Counted from the stretch's first letter, positions 1 to 10,752 are shown. The stretch is 64,000 nt of DNA from Pseudomonas sp. (GCF_028293835.1 NZ_JAQGNX010000127.1:1-64000); one strand, 5' to 3'. Numbers and translations are program-made. The notes: generated by a model not told the origin, from the sequence alone.

Positions 1-440
1 CTTGCAAGACCCGAGGCGAATTGGTTGCCGATCGGGACGACCTGCGCGCCGAGGCTGATCCTCGGGTCGGCGCTTTGATGCTCATGGCGCCGCTGAGTTT
101 GATGTTCGGTCGCCAGGCGCTGGCCGATGTGCATGTGCCGGTGCTGATGTATAGCGGCGACGGCGACCAACTGGTCGCACTGGATAAAAACGCTGAGGCG
201 CTGGCGCGTAAACTACCTAACGCACCGGATTTCAAGCTGCTGCCGGGCGCTGGGCACTTCGTGTTTCTTGCGCCGTGCACGGATGAACAGCGGGCGACAC
301 AAGCCATCCTGTGCACCGACGCCGAAGGCGTAGACCGGGTCGATATCCACCGTAACCTCACCGCTGACGCCGCACGTTTCTTTGCTGAAACCATCGGGCA
401 ACCAAGCCGGGCCGGGATGCAAACTGCGCATCAGGAGTGA
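1..440 (+). CDS. alpha/beta hydrolase, C-terminal part (5' end outside window or start uncertain)
   Basis: ORF 21..440; 'VPVLMYSGDGDQLV...LLPGAGHFVFL' resembles the C-terminal Asp/His region of alpha/beta hydrolases. Confidence 0.6.
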   Translation, partial: CKTRGELVADRDDLRAEADPRVGALMLMAPLSLMFGRQALADVHVPVLMYSGDGDQLVALDKNAEALARKLPNAPDFKLLPGAGHFVFLAPCTDEQRATQAILCTDAEGVDRVDIHRNLTADAARFFAETIGQPSRAGMQTAHQE

Positions 441-468
441 ATGGAGAGCTCCCTGCAGTAACCCCAGC

Positions 469-1278
469 TCACAAGAACACTACTTCAAAGGGCTGTAACA
501 AGCGCTCTAACACAGTGGCAGTCAGCACAGGAGAGAGGCTGATGTCCGGATCGCCCTGTAGGGGGTTGGCAAACGCGTCTGCCGCATGGCGTTTGCGCGC
601 AATGGTCATCGGGTCAAGCAGGATTTTGCGGGCACGTTGCCAAGGGATTGATTCATCCTCCGGCTGAGCCCAGTGCCACGTCCATAGGGGAACCTGATAA
701 CACTGCGCACCGGCGTTCCGTGCGGCCTGCAGAGCCGCGCGACCGACCGCTTCATTATCGCTACGGCCATCTAGCTCCCAGGTTACGAATACCACGTCGG
801 TGGGGCGCAGCTGGTACTCAATAAACAGGCTCAGCGCCTGTTCCTCCCGGGCGACGGCGCTGTCGCTGAAACCACCACGGACCCATTGCACGCTATCCAA
901 GGGCAGGTCGAGGCGCTGCAGCGCTTCGCTGGACGCTTTCGGCCGTACTGCCGCCACACGCTCTGTAGGCCATGTAGTGGAACCGGGCTGGCTGGGATCG
1001 CCATCAATGATCGAAATGAGCTGCATGGTGCGTCCCAGTTGCCCCAACTGTTGCATCAAGCCGCCAAAGCCCACCACTTGGTCATCAGGGTGCGGCGCCA
1101 CAATGACCGCACGCGAACTGACCGGGACCAGTATTTCGGCACTAATAACCGGCAGTTGTGCCAGATGTGTGGAGTGATCCCATGCGTGCAGCGAAGTACC
1201 CTCACCAAGAATCAATTTTTCGCTCATAAACCCCACGTCCTTGCCAGCACTCACCCGGCGCTTTGGCATCGGCATCAC
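469..1278 (-). CDS. PIG-L/LmbE family deacetylase
   Basis: 'VIVAPHPDDQVVGFGG' zinc-binding motif and overall length; start may be the internal MSEKLILG. Confidence 0.8.
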   Translation of the reverse strand: MMPMPKRRVSAGKDVGFMSEKLILGEGTSLHAWDHSTHLAQLPVISAEILVPVSSRAVIVAPHPDDQVVGFGGLMQQLGQLGRTMQLISIIDGDPSQPGSTTWPTERVAAVRPKASSEALQRLDLPLDSVQWVRGGFSDSAVAREEQALSLFIEYQLRPTDVVFVTWELDGRSDNEAVGRAALQAARNAGAQCYQVPLWTWHWAQPEDESIPWQRARKILLDPMTIARKRHAADAFANPLQGDPDISLSPVLTATVLERLLQPFEVVFL

Positions 1279-1317
1279 CGTGCTTGCGCCAGCTGAGGTA
1301 TTCGCTAAGCGCCTAGG

Positions 1318-3522
1318 TCAGGCTTGCTCTTCGTGGTGCAGTTCAAACAACAACAGAGAGCGTGCGGTCACTGCGTAATCGGTTCCGAAGGGCAGTTGCT
1401 CTTTACCGCGGATGTCGGGCTGGTTGGTATCGATCAGGCACGTCCAGTGAAAACCCTCAGCCACTTCCGGCAACTTGAAATTGACCATGTCATGGTGCGA
1501 ATTGACCACCAGCATCAACGTGGCATCGGCCCCAGGGCGACGAATGCCGGTAACTTGCGCCCGGCCGTCCATCAGCATGCCAAGGCAGCGGCCATTGGCG
1601 TCTTCCCACTGCTCTATGGTCATTTCGTTACCGTCTGGTGCGAGCCAGGTGACGTCCTTGACGCCGATTTCTTCGTTGTACTCGCCGACCAGGAAACGTC
1701 CGCGACGAAGAATCGGATAGGTTTTACGTAACTTGATCAGACGGCGAACAAATTTCAGCAGGGATTTGCCGTCTTCGTCCAGGTCCCAGTTGACCCAACC
1801 GATTTCGCTGTCTTGGCAATAGGCGTTGTTATTGCCGTGCTGGGTGCGGGCGAACTCGTCGCCGGCGACTAGCATTGGCGTGCCTTGGGCGAACAGCAAC
1901 GTGGCGAAGAAGTTGCGCATCTGCCGTAAGCGCAGAGCGTTGATTTCCGGATCATCGGTGGGGCCTTCAACACCGTGGTTCCATGACAGGTTGTTATTAC
2001 TGCCGTCCTGGTTGTTTTCGTCGTTGTCTTCGTTGTGCTTGTCGTTATAAGACACAAGGTCGTGCAGGGTAAAACCGTCGTGGGCGGTGATGAAGTTGAC
2101 TGAGGCGAATGTGCTGCGGCCACGTTGGTTGAACATCTGCCCGGACGCGGTCATGCGTGCTGCGAAATCAGACAATTGAGCCTCATCGCCTTTCCAGAAT
2201 GCGCGCACGGTGTCGCGGAATTTGTCGTTCCATTCCATCCAGCCCGGCGGGAAACCACCCACCTGGTATCCGCCGGGACCGCAATCCCAAGGCTCGGCGA
2301 TCATCTTCACCTGGCGCAATATCGGGTCTTGGCGGCAAGCCACGAGGAAACTGTGGCGTTCATCAAAACCATCATGGTAACGGCCGAGAATGGTTGCCAA
2401 GTCGAAACGGAAACCGTCGACGTGCATTTCGGTGGCCCAGTAACGCAAGGAATCAGTGACCATCTGCAGGACGCACGGGTGGCTCAAGTCCAAGGTGTTA
2501 CCGGTGCCGGAATCGTTGATGTAGAAACGTTTGTCATCAGGCATCAGACGGTAGTACGAGACGTTATCGATGCCACGCATCGACAGGGTAGGACCGAGCT
2601 CGTTGCCTTCAGCCGTGTGGTTGTACACCACGTCGAGGATTGCTTCCAATCCGGCTTCGTGCAGGTGCGCGATCATCTCCTTGAACTCAGCGATTTTGCC
2701 GCTAGCCAGATAACGTGGATCCGGTGCAAAAAAGGCGATGCTGTTGTAGCCCCAATAATTGGTCATGCCCTTTTGCAACAGGTGCTGGTCATTGACAAAC
2801 GCATGGATGGGCAGCAACTCCACGGAGGTCACGCCCAGTGAGCGGATGTGCTCGATGACTTCGTCGTTTCTCAACCCGGCGAACGTCCCGCGCAGCTCCT
2901 CGGGAACGGCCGGGTGGCGCATGGTGAATCCGCGGACATGGGTCTCGTATATGATGGTTTTGTCCCACGGCACGCTGACACGGTGATCGCGGCCCCAGGT
3001 GTAAGCAGGGTCGATGACTTTGCTTTTCGGCACAAAGGGCGCGCTGTCGCGCTCGTCGAAACTAAGGTCGCCGTCTTCATGACCAATGGTGTAGCCAAAG
3101 AGTGCCTCCGACCATTTCAGCTCGCCGACCAGCTGTTTCGCATAGGGGTCGATCAACAGTTTGTTGTGGTTAAAGCGATGACCGTTTTGCGGGTCATAAG
3201 GACCATAAACCCGGTAGCCATAGATCAACCCAGGGTGGGCGTCGGGCAAGTAGCCATGGAAAATCTCATCGGTGTATTCAGGCAGCTCGATGCGCTCGAG
3301 TTCCACTTCACCGGTTGAATCAAACAGGCACAGCTCAACTTTAGTGGCGTTCGCCGAGAACAGCGCGAAGTTCACCCCCAAACCGTCCCAGTTAGCGCCA
3401 AGCGGGAAGGGCAGGCCTTCGCGTATGCGCGAGGTGACTTGTGCTATATCTGCGCTTTCTAGCGCCGATTTGTCAGACTCTTTTGCAGCCTTGTCTTTAG
3501 TAGGTGCTTGTTGCGTACTCAT
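1318..3522 (-). CDS. glgX: glycogen debranching protein GlgX
   Basis: 734 aa GH13; 'VDGFRFDLATILGR', 'YNHTAEGNELGPTLSMRGIDNVSYYRL'. Confidence 0.93.
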   Translation of the reverse strand: MSTQQAPTKDKAAKESDKSALESADIAQVTSRIREGLPFPLGANWDGLGVNFALFSANATKVELCLFDSTGEVELERIELPEYTDEIFHGYLPDAHPGLIYGYRVYGPYDPQNGHRFNHNKLLIDPYAKQLVGELKWSEALFGYTIGHEDGDLSFDERDSAPFVPKSKVIDPAYTWGRDHRVSVPWDKTIIYETHVRGFTMRHPAVPEELRGTFAGLRNDEVIEHIRSLGVTSVELLPIHAFVNDQHLLQKGMTNYWGYNSIAFFAPDPRYLASGKIAEFKEMIAHLHEAGLEAILDVVYNHTAEGNELGPTLSMRGIDNVSYYRLMPDDKRFYINDSGTGNTLDLSHPCVLQMVTDSLRYWATEMHVDGFRFDLATILGRYHDGFDERHSFLVACRQDPILRQVKMIAEPWDCGPGGYQVGGFPPGWMEWNDKFRDTVRAFWKGDEAQLSDFAARMTASGQMFNQRGRSTFASVNFITAHDGFTLHDLVSYNDKHNEDNDENNQDGSNNNLSWNHGVEGPTDDPEINALRLRQMRNFFATLLFAQGTPMLVAGDEFARTQHGNNNAYCQDSEIGWVNWDLDEDGKSLLKFVRRLIKLRKTYPILRRGRFLVGEYNEEIGVKDVTWLAPDGNEMTIEQWEDANGRCLGMLMDGRAQVTGIRRPGADATLMLVVNSHHDMVNFKLPEVAEGFHWTCLIDTNQPDIRGKEQLPFGTDYAVTARSLLLFELHHEEQA

Positions 3523-3616
3523 AACGTTTCCTGTGCATTAATGCTTTCTGGAGAGCGGCCGAAATCTTCACCGCGGCCATGGGCGCCTCGGTGTGGAGTT
3601 AATCTTCAGTTAGAAC

Positions 3617-3657
3617 TACTGCAGGCAGTAATCGGTAATGAGCCGATGCCTGCAGTA
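3617..3657 (-). other. inverted repeat/hairpin between DUF2934 gene and glgX
   Basis: TACTGCAGGCA ... TGCCTGCAGTA arms with inner ATCGG/CCGAT; no clear U tract. Confidence 0.6.
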
Positions 3658-3680
3658 ATACACTTCTTGGCGACGAACAG

Positions 3681-4049
3681 TCAGGTCGCAGATGGCTTGC
3701 GCGGTGCGCGGGCTTTTTTCGCCGAGGGCGCTACCGGTGCAGCCACTGGGGTGGATTGTGCAGCCGGTGCCGCTTTAACTGCCGGCTTTGCAGCTGCTTT
3801 GGCCACAGGCTTGGCAGTGGCTTTGGCGGCTGGCTTGGAAGCTACGGATGTCGCGTCTGCCGCACCGTCGACCTTAGGCAGCTTAGGTTTGGCCGTCTTG
3901 CGTACATCTTTCTTGTCGGGCGCCAGAGCTTCGGCTTCAGCCAGTTTGCGAGCCATTTCCCAATGGCGTTCTTCCTCGCCCTCAGGTTGCCCTTCTGACT
4001 CCCAGATTTGGTACGCAAAATCCCGAATACGTTTCTCGTCGGCACTCAT
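3681..4049 (-). CDS. DUF2934 domain protein with Ala/Lys/Pro-rich C-terminus
   Basis: 'DEKRIRDFAYQIWESEGQPEGEEERHWEMA' is typical of DUF2934; low-complexity KPAAKATAKPVAKAA tail. Confidence 0.8.
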   Translation of the reverse strand: MSADEKRIRDFAYQIWESEGQPEGEEERHWEMARKLAEAEALAPDKKDVRKTAKPKLPKVDGAADATSVASKPAAKATAKPVAKAAAKPAVKAAPAAQSTPVAAPVAPSAKKARAPRKPSAT

Positions 4050-4066
4050 CTCGGCACTCCCAGGTA

Positions 4067-6859
4067 TTACACAGTTTGAATAATCAGGTTTACAGAAAAC
4101 GTGTCGAGCGCTGCACTGAGCAGCAGCTCCTTATCGGTTGAGACTGCCACCTCGGAAAAAAGTCCCTTCCAGCGATGGCCCGTCTCGGCGAACGGTACTA
4201 CCACTCGCGTATCACCCCAACTTTCTGCATTGATCAATGGAGTTTGCGCGGTGCCCAATAGTTCATTGATTAATCGCGGTGCGATGACAACAACATACTT
4301 TCCTTCACGTTCCCGTGCGAACGCGACGACGTGTTCGGCCTGTGCACCAAGCACCTGCAACGGTATATAACGACCGCGACTGAACACCTCAGAGTGCTCT
4401 GCTCGAACCGTTAATACGCGGTGAATCAACACCTGCTTGATCCGTCCATCTTGCCAGCTCTCGATCAACGCTTGCGGGGTCAGGGCTTGCGTCAAGGCTT
4501 CGACCCGGGCGGGGTAATCCACGGGGCGCCGGTTGTCGGGGTCGACCAACGTAAAGTCCCAGAACTCAGTGCCCTGGTACAAATCCGGTACGCCGGGTGC
4601 GGTGATCCGCAGCATCGTCTGGGTCAGGCTGTTGACAGCACCGGCGGCGGCGATGCGATTGGCGGTGGCACCCACCGATTGACGCAGGGCCAGTCCCTCC
4701 GGTGCCAGTAGCAGGGCTTTGAGAAATGCTCGGCATGCGCTTTCATAGGGTTCGTTGGGCGCGCTCCAGCTACTTTGCAGTTTGGCCTCGCGCAGTGCTT
4801 TTTCCTGCCATTTAACCAGGCGCTCGGCATACGCTTCGAATGCCGGCTCGCCTTCCATGTTCAGTGGCCAACTGCCGATCAATGCTTGATAGAGCATCAA
4901 CTCGTCACCGGCACTGATACTGACCTCGGCGCTTTTCAGCGGTGCGGCCAACTGTCGCCAATGCTCGACTTGTTCGGCGTACCAACCGGCGCACTCACTT
5001 AATACCGCGAGCCGGGCACGGGTGTCTTCACCGCGTTTGTGATCATGAGTCGCGGTGGCCAACAGATTGTCCGGGAAAAATTCGACCCGGCGTTGACAGG
5101 CGTCATGGAAGCTTTTGATCGGGGCGCTGAAGTGCTGAGGATGGAAACCAACGTCGTTGCGTGACAGCAACACAGCGGACCGATAAAACGAGGTGTCTTC
5201 AACGGATTTCGCGGCCACCGGCGACGTCAGTTGCTGAAAACGTACGCAGGCATTGCGGTGAATCTTGCGCAAACGTCCCAACGGCAATTGACGCCAGGGT
5301 TGACCACCCAACCAGCGTTGCAAGTAATTCAATACCGGCCAATCGGCCTCGCCTAGGCTAAGTCGTGCGCCTTCCAGCGCTTGCTGGAAAAACCGGTCAT
5401 CTTCAGCGGAGCGACCACACGCACTGATGTAGGTACGGTAAATCGGAAAGTTCACGATCAATGCCAATAACGCCCGGCGAATCGCGCCGAAGGTCAAATC
5501 CCGGCTCATCAGATCACTGCGGGCCACCTGCAGCAGTGCCTGGGCAACGCTCTCAAAATCGCCAGCCAACGTTCCGTGCAGCACCAAGTCCCGGGCTTCC
5601 AGAACTTCTTGGTTAAAGTCGGCGGTGCGCTCGCTGAGCCGATTCCACAATTCGCCCAGAGGCACTTCACCTTGAGGGTCGTGTTGCAGCAATGACACCT
5701 GGTTCATGAACTCATAACCGGTGGTGCCATCAACGCCCCAGTCCAGCGCCAGTTGTTCATCCGGGCCGAGAATTTTCTCGACGAAGATCGGCACATGGCT
5801 CAGTTGGGTTGCAGGGGGACGTTTCGCCAGCAGGCCCTCGACTCGCCGCCGCAGCTTGCGGCAGTAACCGCGCGGATCGGCGAGGCCGTCGATATGATCG
5901 ATGCGTAGGCCGTCTACAAGGCCCTCGCTGATCATTTCGAAGATTTTTCCATGGGTAGCCTCGAACACATTCGGTCGCTCGACACGCAGTCCGCCCAGTT
6001 CGTTGATGTCGAAAAAACGCCGCCAGTTGATATCGTCGCCCGCCGTACGCCAACTGGCCAAACGGTAGTGCTGACGTTCGAGTAGCTGGTGTAAGCGTTC
6101 GAAGCCGTCGGGCTCGCTGGAATCAAAGTGCTTCAGTCCCCCTTCGATGGCTTGCTTGATGTCCGGCTGCAGTGCCAGATCAGCCAGTTCGGCACGGGCT
6201 TGTCGCGCACGTTCGTAAGCCTGTGGGTACTGGTCAAGCGCGGTGAAGCGTTGAGCCAGTTCACTGAGCGCCGGGGATTGGGCCGCCTCCAGTAGCGAGC
6301 CAAAACAGCCCGGATTAATGGGGAAGCGATGCTGGTAGTGCTCGATGTAAAACGAACCCTGCGCCGGGTCGAAGCGCAGCGGAATCTCACCCGCTTGCAG
6401 CACGGCGCCGTAGTCACTGCTGAGGAATGGCAGCAGCAGTTGGCCTTCCAGCAGGGGGTCGGGCGAATGCCATTGGATGTCGAAGAAATCTGCGTAGGGA
6501 CTGCGGCGACCCCATTCCAGCAAATCCAGCCACCACGGGTTGTCCGCACCGCCGACGGCCATATGGTTGGACACGATGTCGAGAATCAGGCCCATGCCGT
6601 GTTCGCGCAAGGCGCTGACCAGGCGCCGCAGTGCCGGTTCGCCGCCGAGCTCCGGATTGATCACCCTTGGATCGACGACGTCGTAACCGTGCATTGAACC
6701 GGCGCGCGCCTTAAGCAGCGGCGAGGCGTAGACGTGGCTGATGCCCAGGCTCGCAAAATAAGGCACCAGGGGCACCGCGTCGTCTAGGGTAAAGTCCTTG
6801 TGAAATTGCAGGCGTTGGGTGGCGCGCAGGGGTTGCAACGGCTTGATTGGCGTATTCAT
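4067..6859 (-). CDS. treY: maltooligosyltrehalose synthase
   Basis: 930 aa; 'LGISHVYASPLLKARAGSMHGYDVVDP', 'LDIVSNHMAVGG'. Confidence 0.94.
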   Translation of the reverse strand: MNTPIKPLQPLRATQRLQFHKDFTLDDAVPLVPYFASLGISHVYASPLLKARAGSMHGYDVVDPRVINPELGGEPALRRLVSALREHGMGLILDIVSNHMAVGGADNPWWLDLLEWGRRSPYADFFDIQWHSPDPLLEGQLLLPFLSSDYGAVLQAGEIPLRFDPAQGSFYIEHYQHRFPINPGCFGSLLEAAQSPALSELAQRFTALDQYPQAYERARQARAELADLALQPDIKQAIEGGLKHFDSSEPDGFERLHQLLERQHYRLASWRTAGDDINWRRFFDINELGGLRVERPNVFEATHGKIFEMISEGLVDGLRIDHIDGLADPRGYCRKLRRRVEGLLAKRPPATQLSHVPIFVEKILGPDEQLALDWGVDGTTGYEFMNQVSLLQHDPQGEVPLGELWNRLSERTADFNQEVLEARDLVLHGTLAGDFESVAQALLQVARSDLMSRDLTFGAIRRALLALIVNFPIYRTYISACGRSAEDDRFFQQALEGARLSLGEADWPVLNYLQRWLGGQPWRQLPLGRLRKIHRNACVRFQQLTSPVAAKSVEDTSFYRSAVLLSRNDVGFHPQHFSAPIKSFHDACQRRVEFFPDNLLATATHDHKRGEDTRARLAVLSECAGWYAEQVEHWRQLAAPLKSAEVSISAGDELMLYQALIGSWPLNMEGEPAFEAYAERLVKWQEKALREAKLQSSWSAPNEPYESACRAFLKALLLAPEGLALRQSVGATANRIAAAGAVNSLTQTMLRITAPGVPDLYQGTEFWDFTLVDPDNRRPVDYPARVEALTQALTPQALIESWQDGRIKQVLIHRVLTVRAEHSEVFSRGRYIPLQVLGAQAEHVVAFAREREGKYVVVIAPRLINELLGTAQTPLINAESWGDTRVVVPFAETGHRWKGLFSEVAVSTDKELLLSAALDTFSVNLIIQTV

Positions 6860-8934
6860 TGGTCACGCTCTGTGGCTTGCAGGCGTGACTGAGAAAGCAA
6901 CTCTAAACGGCGAGCGGCGGTTTCATCGTCAAGCAATTTCGCGCTGTCGCCGGGTAAACGCCGGCGCCAATTGGGGTGACTGTCGGTGGTTCCCGGCAAG
7001 TTCGCTTGTTCGTGGATGCCTAAGGCGTCTTCCATGGGCAGCAGCACCAGCGGTGCGCGGGTATGGCCGAGGTAGCGCACGCTTGCGTCAATCACCTGCT
7101 CGCATTCGCTGAGGCGGTCACGGAAATTGGCGTGATCCTGTCGCAAGGCATGATGCAGACCTTCGCGTTCCCGTTGGCGATTGCCACGGGCCTGCTGCTC
7201 GGTATATTCGTCGATCAGGCCCAGCTCCCGACTGCAGTCGATATCCACTTCATTCCACCAGCCGGTGAGGGTTGGCAGGTCATGGGTGCTGGTAGTGGCC
7301 AAGGCTTCGTCGGACCATTTCAAAACCGGTTTGAAGTGCGCGTTGTCCTGTTCGAACAGCAGTACGCGCATGCCGAGAATGGCCCGAGCCGACAGTTTGT
7401 CATGCATGCCTTCAGGCACAGTGCCAAGGTCTTCACCCAGTACCACGGCTTTGTAACGCCAGGACTCCAAGGCCAGCAAGCGCAGCATGTCGTCCAGTGG
7501 GTAGTTCAAATAAGCGCCTTCGCTCGGCGGCGAGCCAACCGGCACGACCCACAAACGTTGCAGGCCCATCACGTGGTCGATGCGCAAGCCGCCGGCATGG
7601 GCGAAATTAGCCCGCAGCATTTCGATGAATGCGCGAAAACCATTCCTTTTCAATCCGTCGGGTGAGAATGCGGAGATACCCCAGCTTTGGCCGGAGCGAT
7701 TGAGAACATCCGGTGGCGCACCCACGGTCAGGGACGACAACAGTTCGTCTTGTCGGCTCCACGCCTGGCTGCCAGCGCCGTCGGCACCCACCGCCAAATC
7801 CGCAATCAGTCCCACGCGCATGCCGCTGCTGCGTGCGGCGACTTGCGCACGTTCAAGTCCCCGTGCGATTAGCCATTGGGTAAACGCATGGAAGCGAATC
7901 TGCTCCGGGTGCTGCTGTGCAAACTCAGCAATGGCCGTGCCTTCAGGGTCCTTGAATTCTTCCGGCCATTCGCGCCAGTCAAGGCTCATTCCTCGGTCAA
8001 CACACTCCGCCTGCAAGGCTTCGAAGCGGCAATGGTTTTCCAGCGCTTCGCCGCCGCTGTCGCAAAAACTCGCGAAGTCTTCACTGAGCGGATGGCTGCC
8101 ATTGTTGAAGCTTTCAAACAGCGCATGCAGCAGTGTCCATTTGGCAGCGGCTGCTGCTGGCCAGTCGATCAGCGACAGCGCTTCGAGACGCTCGAACTCA
8201 TCGGCCAGTTGCGTTTGCTCAATCGCCATGCGCACGTCCCGTTCTCCCAGGAGGGCACCGGGCGCCGCATACAAGCTATTCAGAAACAGGCGGCTGGAGG
8301 GCGAGTAGGGGCTGTAACGATGAGGGTCGCTGGCGAACATTGCGTGCATGGGGCTGATGGCCACGGCATCTGCGCCGCGCTCACCGGCGGCGCGAACGAA
8401 CACTTCCAATGCTTGGGTATCACCGAAGCCTCCATCGCCCTGCCGGCGTAACGCATACAACTGCACGGTCAGACCCCAGACGCGAGGCCGGGCTGATTCA
8501 GTGGCCATGGCGATGCTGTAGCAGGTTTTTGGCGCTACGGCCAACGTCAGGCGCTGGCCCTCAATGATCAATTGCTGATAACCCACCGCAGCCAACGCAG
8601 GTAGCTGCGCCGTGTCGGTCAGTACTGCGTCGAGGGTGCCGCCGTCTTCGAGCTCCAGCACAAAGGCGGTGTTAGGCGCGAACCAGGCCGACAGGTCAAG
8701 GGTCTGCCCGTAATCGACGGTCAGCAGGGGCGGCGCGGCGCGTTGTTTTTCTGCATCGTCCAGGCGTTGCAGGCTGCATTCGATATCCTCGGCGCTATCG
8801 GCAGGGTAGCCGAGGCCGTCCAGGACTTTACACAATACGTTGGAGCTAACGGTCTGTGGTCGTCCGTTCGCATCGACCCAGTCGACTGACAGACCAGCGC
8901 GGGTAGCCAATCTCTGGAGTAGCTCATTACTCAT
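6856..8934 (-). CDS. malQ: 4-alpha-glucanotransferase
   Basis: GH77; 'GLRIDHVMGLQRLWVVP', 'LGEDLGTVPEGMHDKL'; start chosen at MSNELLQ, whose ATGAGTAA overlaps the treZ stop. Confidence 0.92.
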   Translation of the reverse strand: MSNELLQRLATRAGLSVDWVDANGRPQTVSSNVLCKVLDGLGYPADSAEDIECSLQRLDDAEKQRAAPPLLTVDYGQTLDLSAWFAPNTAFVLELEDGGTLDAVLTDTAQLPALAAVGYQQLIIEGQRLTLAVAPKTCYSIAMATESARPRVWGLTVQLYALRRQGDGGFGDTQALEVFVRAAGERGADAVAISPMHAMFASDPHRYSPYSPSSRLFLNSLYAAPGALLGERDVRMAIEQTQLADEFERLEALSLIDWPAAAAAKWTLLHALFESFNNGSHPLSEDFASFCDSGGEALENHCRFEALQAECVDRGMSLDWREWPEEFKDPEGTAIAEFAQQHPEQIRFHAFTQWLIARGLERAQVAARSSGMRVGLIADLAVGADGAGSQAWSRQDELLSSLTVGAPPDVLNRSGQSWGISAFSPDGLKRNGFRAFIEMLRANFAHAGGLRIDHVMGLQRLWVVPVGSPPSEGAYLNYPLDDMLRLLALESWRYKAVVLGEDLGTVPEGMHDKLSARAILGMRVLLFEQDNAHFKPVLKWSDEALATTSTHDLPTLTGWWNEVDIDCSRELGLIDEYTEQQARGNRQREREGLHHALRQDHANFRDRLSECEQVIDASVRYLGHTRAPLVLLPMEDALGIHEQANLPGTTDSHPNWRRRLPGDSAKLLDDETAARRLELLSQSRLQATERDQ

Positions 8935-10738
8935 CCTGTTCCTCCAACACATCGTTCTCTACCAGGCTGACAATAGCCGTGTAGGGATTGAGGGTGCCGT
9001 GGCGAGAAAGTTCTGCCGCATTTGGCAAAGTCTCAAAAACGACGGTGCCGTGCTCGGATGCAACAACCTTGACTGGATGTTCGCTCAAGTTGAGGTCGAT
9101 GCGCAGTATTTGCCCATCACCCATTTGCCAACGTGCAATGACCGCGCCATGGCCCACTACAGTCGCGCCTAAAGGTCGCGCACCGAGCAGACGCGGCACG
9201 ATGTGCTGATGCCTAAGCGCCAATAACCGGGTGTATAGCGCGAGCCATTGTTGGTGGTCGCTGCCTATATCGGTTTCGAGGAACACCACGTCAAATGCCG
9301 GACGTGACGCCTCGAAGGTGCTGTGAGCATTGGGGTCGGGAATGTGCTCGCGTTTTTCTTCGTCGGCAAACGCCGGAAAATCAGCGAATTCGGCACGACG
9401 ACCTTCGCGCACTGCGTCGGCCAATTCGCCGTGATGGCTGGTGAAAAATAGAAAGGGTTCGCTGGCGCCCCATTCGTCACCCATGAACATCAACGGGATC
9501 ATCGGCGACAGCAGTAACAGTGCGGTGGCTGCACGCAATGCTGGAGCGGGGGTCAATAACGGCAGTCGTTCGCCGTAAGCGCGGTTGCCGATCTGGTCGT
9601 GGTTTTGCAAAAACAGTACGAATGCACTGGGCGGCAAATGCCCGCTGGGTTCGCCGCGCTGATGACCGTGGCGGGTATTTTCCCCCTGGTAAACGAAGCC
9701 TTCACCCAGGCACCTGGCCAGTTTTTGCGTGGGCTCCTGGGTGAAGTCGGAGTAGTAGGCTTCGCTTTCACCGGTCAACAGTACGTGCAAGGTGTTATGG
9801 CCGTCGTCGTTCCATTGAGCATCAAAGCCCTCCGCTAACAGACTGGCCTCGTTATGCTCGTTCTCCAGGTTCAGCCATACCTGCCGCGGCGCCTCGACGT
9901 GATGCCGAACCTGCTGGGCAAACTCTTGAAGGAAAGTGGGGTCGTTGATGGCGTGGACAGCATCCAGACGTAGGCCGTCGAAGCGGTAGTCCAACAACCA
10001 CATCAGAGCGTTATCGATGAAATAGTCGCGAACCTGCCGGCGGCGAAAATCGATGGATGAGCCCCACGGGGTTTTTATATCGTCGCGGAAGAAGCCCTTG
10101 GCATAATTGCCCAGGTAATTGCCGTCCGGGCCGAAGTGGTTGTAGACCACGTCGAGGATCACCATCAGGCCGTGGCTGTGGGCGGTATCAATGAGGTGCT
10201 TTAGTTGATCCGGAGTCCCATAAGAGGATTGCGGCGCATAAGGCAGAACGCCGTCGTAACCCCAGTTACGATCACCTGGAAATTGCGCCAACGGCATCAG
10301 CTCAATGGCAGTGATGCCCAGTTTGGCAAGATGTGGCAGGTGTTTTTCGACCTCGGCATAGCCGCCAAGCACCCCGACATGCAGTTCGTAGATAACCGCC
10401 TCATGCCATGGCCTTCCGGTCCAGGCTGTGTGTTGCCAGCGGTAGGCTGACGAATCGACCACCACACTGAAGGAATGCACACCGTCCGCTTGGGCTCTTG
10501 ACGCTGGGTCAGGCACCTTAAGCTCATCATCGATGCGGAAGCGGTAGTGAGTGCCTGCCGGGCAGCGGACTTCCAGCACAAACCAGCCGTCCTTCTGTGG
10601 CAGCATCGCCACAGAAGACTGGTTTTCAAACTCAACGCTTACGTCGCGGGCATCCGGTGCCCAGAGGGCAAACCGGGTATGTTCTGCATCCATCAATACG
10701 GCGCCGTGGCGCCAGTTTTCATCCGTGCGCATTGGCAT
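8927..10738 (-). CDS. treZ: malto-oligosyltrehalose trehalohydrolase
   Basis: 603 aa GH13; 'DGLRLDAVHAINDPTF', 'LDVVYNHFGPDGNYLG'. Confidence 0.93.
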   Translation of the reverse strand: MPMRTDENWRHGAVLMDAEHTRFALWAPDARDVSVEFENQSSVAMLPQKDGWFVLEVRCPAGTHYRFRIDDELKVPDPASRAQADGVHSFSVVVDSSAYRWQHTAWTGRPWHEAVIYELHVGVLGGYAEVEKHLPHLAKLGITAIELMPLAQFPGDRNWGYDGVLPYAPQSSYGTPDQLKHLIDTAHSHGLMVILDVVYNHFGPDGNYLGNYAKGFFRDDIKTPWGSSIDFRRRQVRDYFIDNALMWLLDYRFDGLRLDAVHAINDPTFLQEFAQQVRHHVEAPRQVWLNLENEHNEASLLAEGFDAQWNDDGHNTLHVLLTGESEAYYSDFTQEPTQKLARCLGEGFVYQGENTRHGHQRGEPSGHLPPSAFVLFLQNHDQIGNRAYGERLPLLTPAPALRAATALLLLSPMIPLMFMGDEWGASEPFLFFTSHHGELADAVREGRRAEFADFPAFADEEKREHIPDPNAHSTFEASRPAFDVVFLETDIGSDHQQWLALYTRLLALRHQHIVPRLLGARPLGATVVGHGAVIARWQMGDGQILRIDLNLSEHPVKVVASEHGTVVFETLPNAAELSRHGTLNPYTAIVSLVENDVLEEQDE

Positions 10739-10752
10739 CCGTTCAACCCCTT

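Noticed and set aside
2125-2841. 238-aa plus-strand ORF antisense to glgX
   Set aside because: Shadow ORF in GC-rich coding DNA; no recognisable domain and fully overlaps a clear gene
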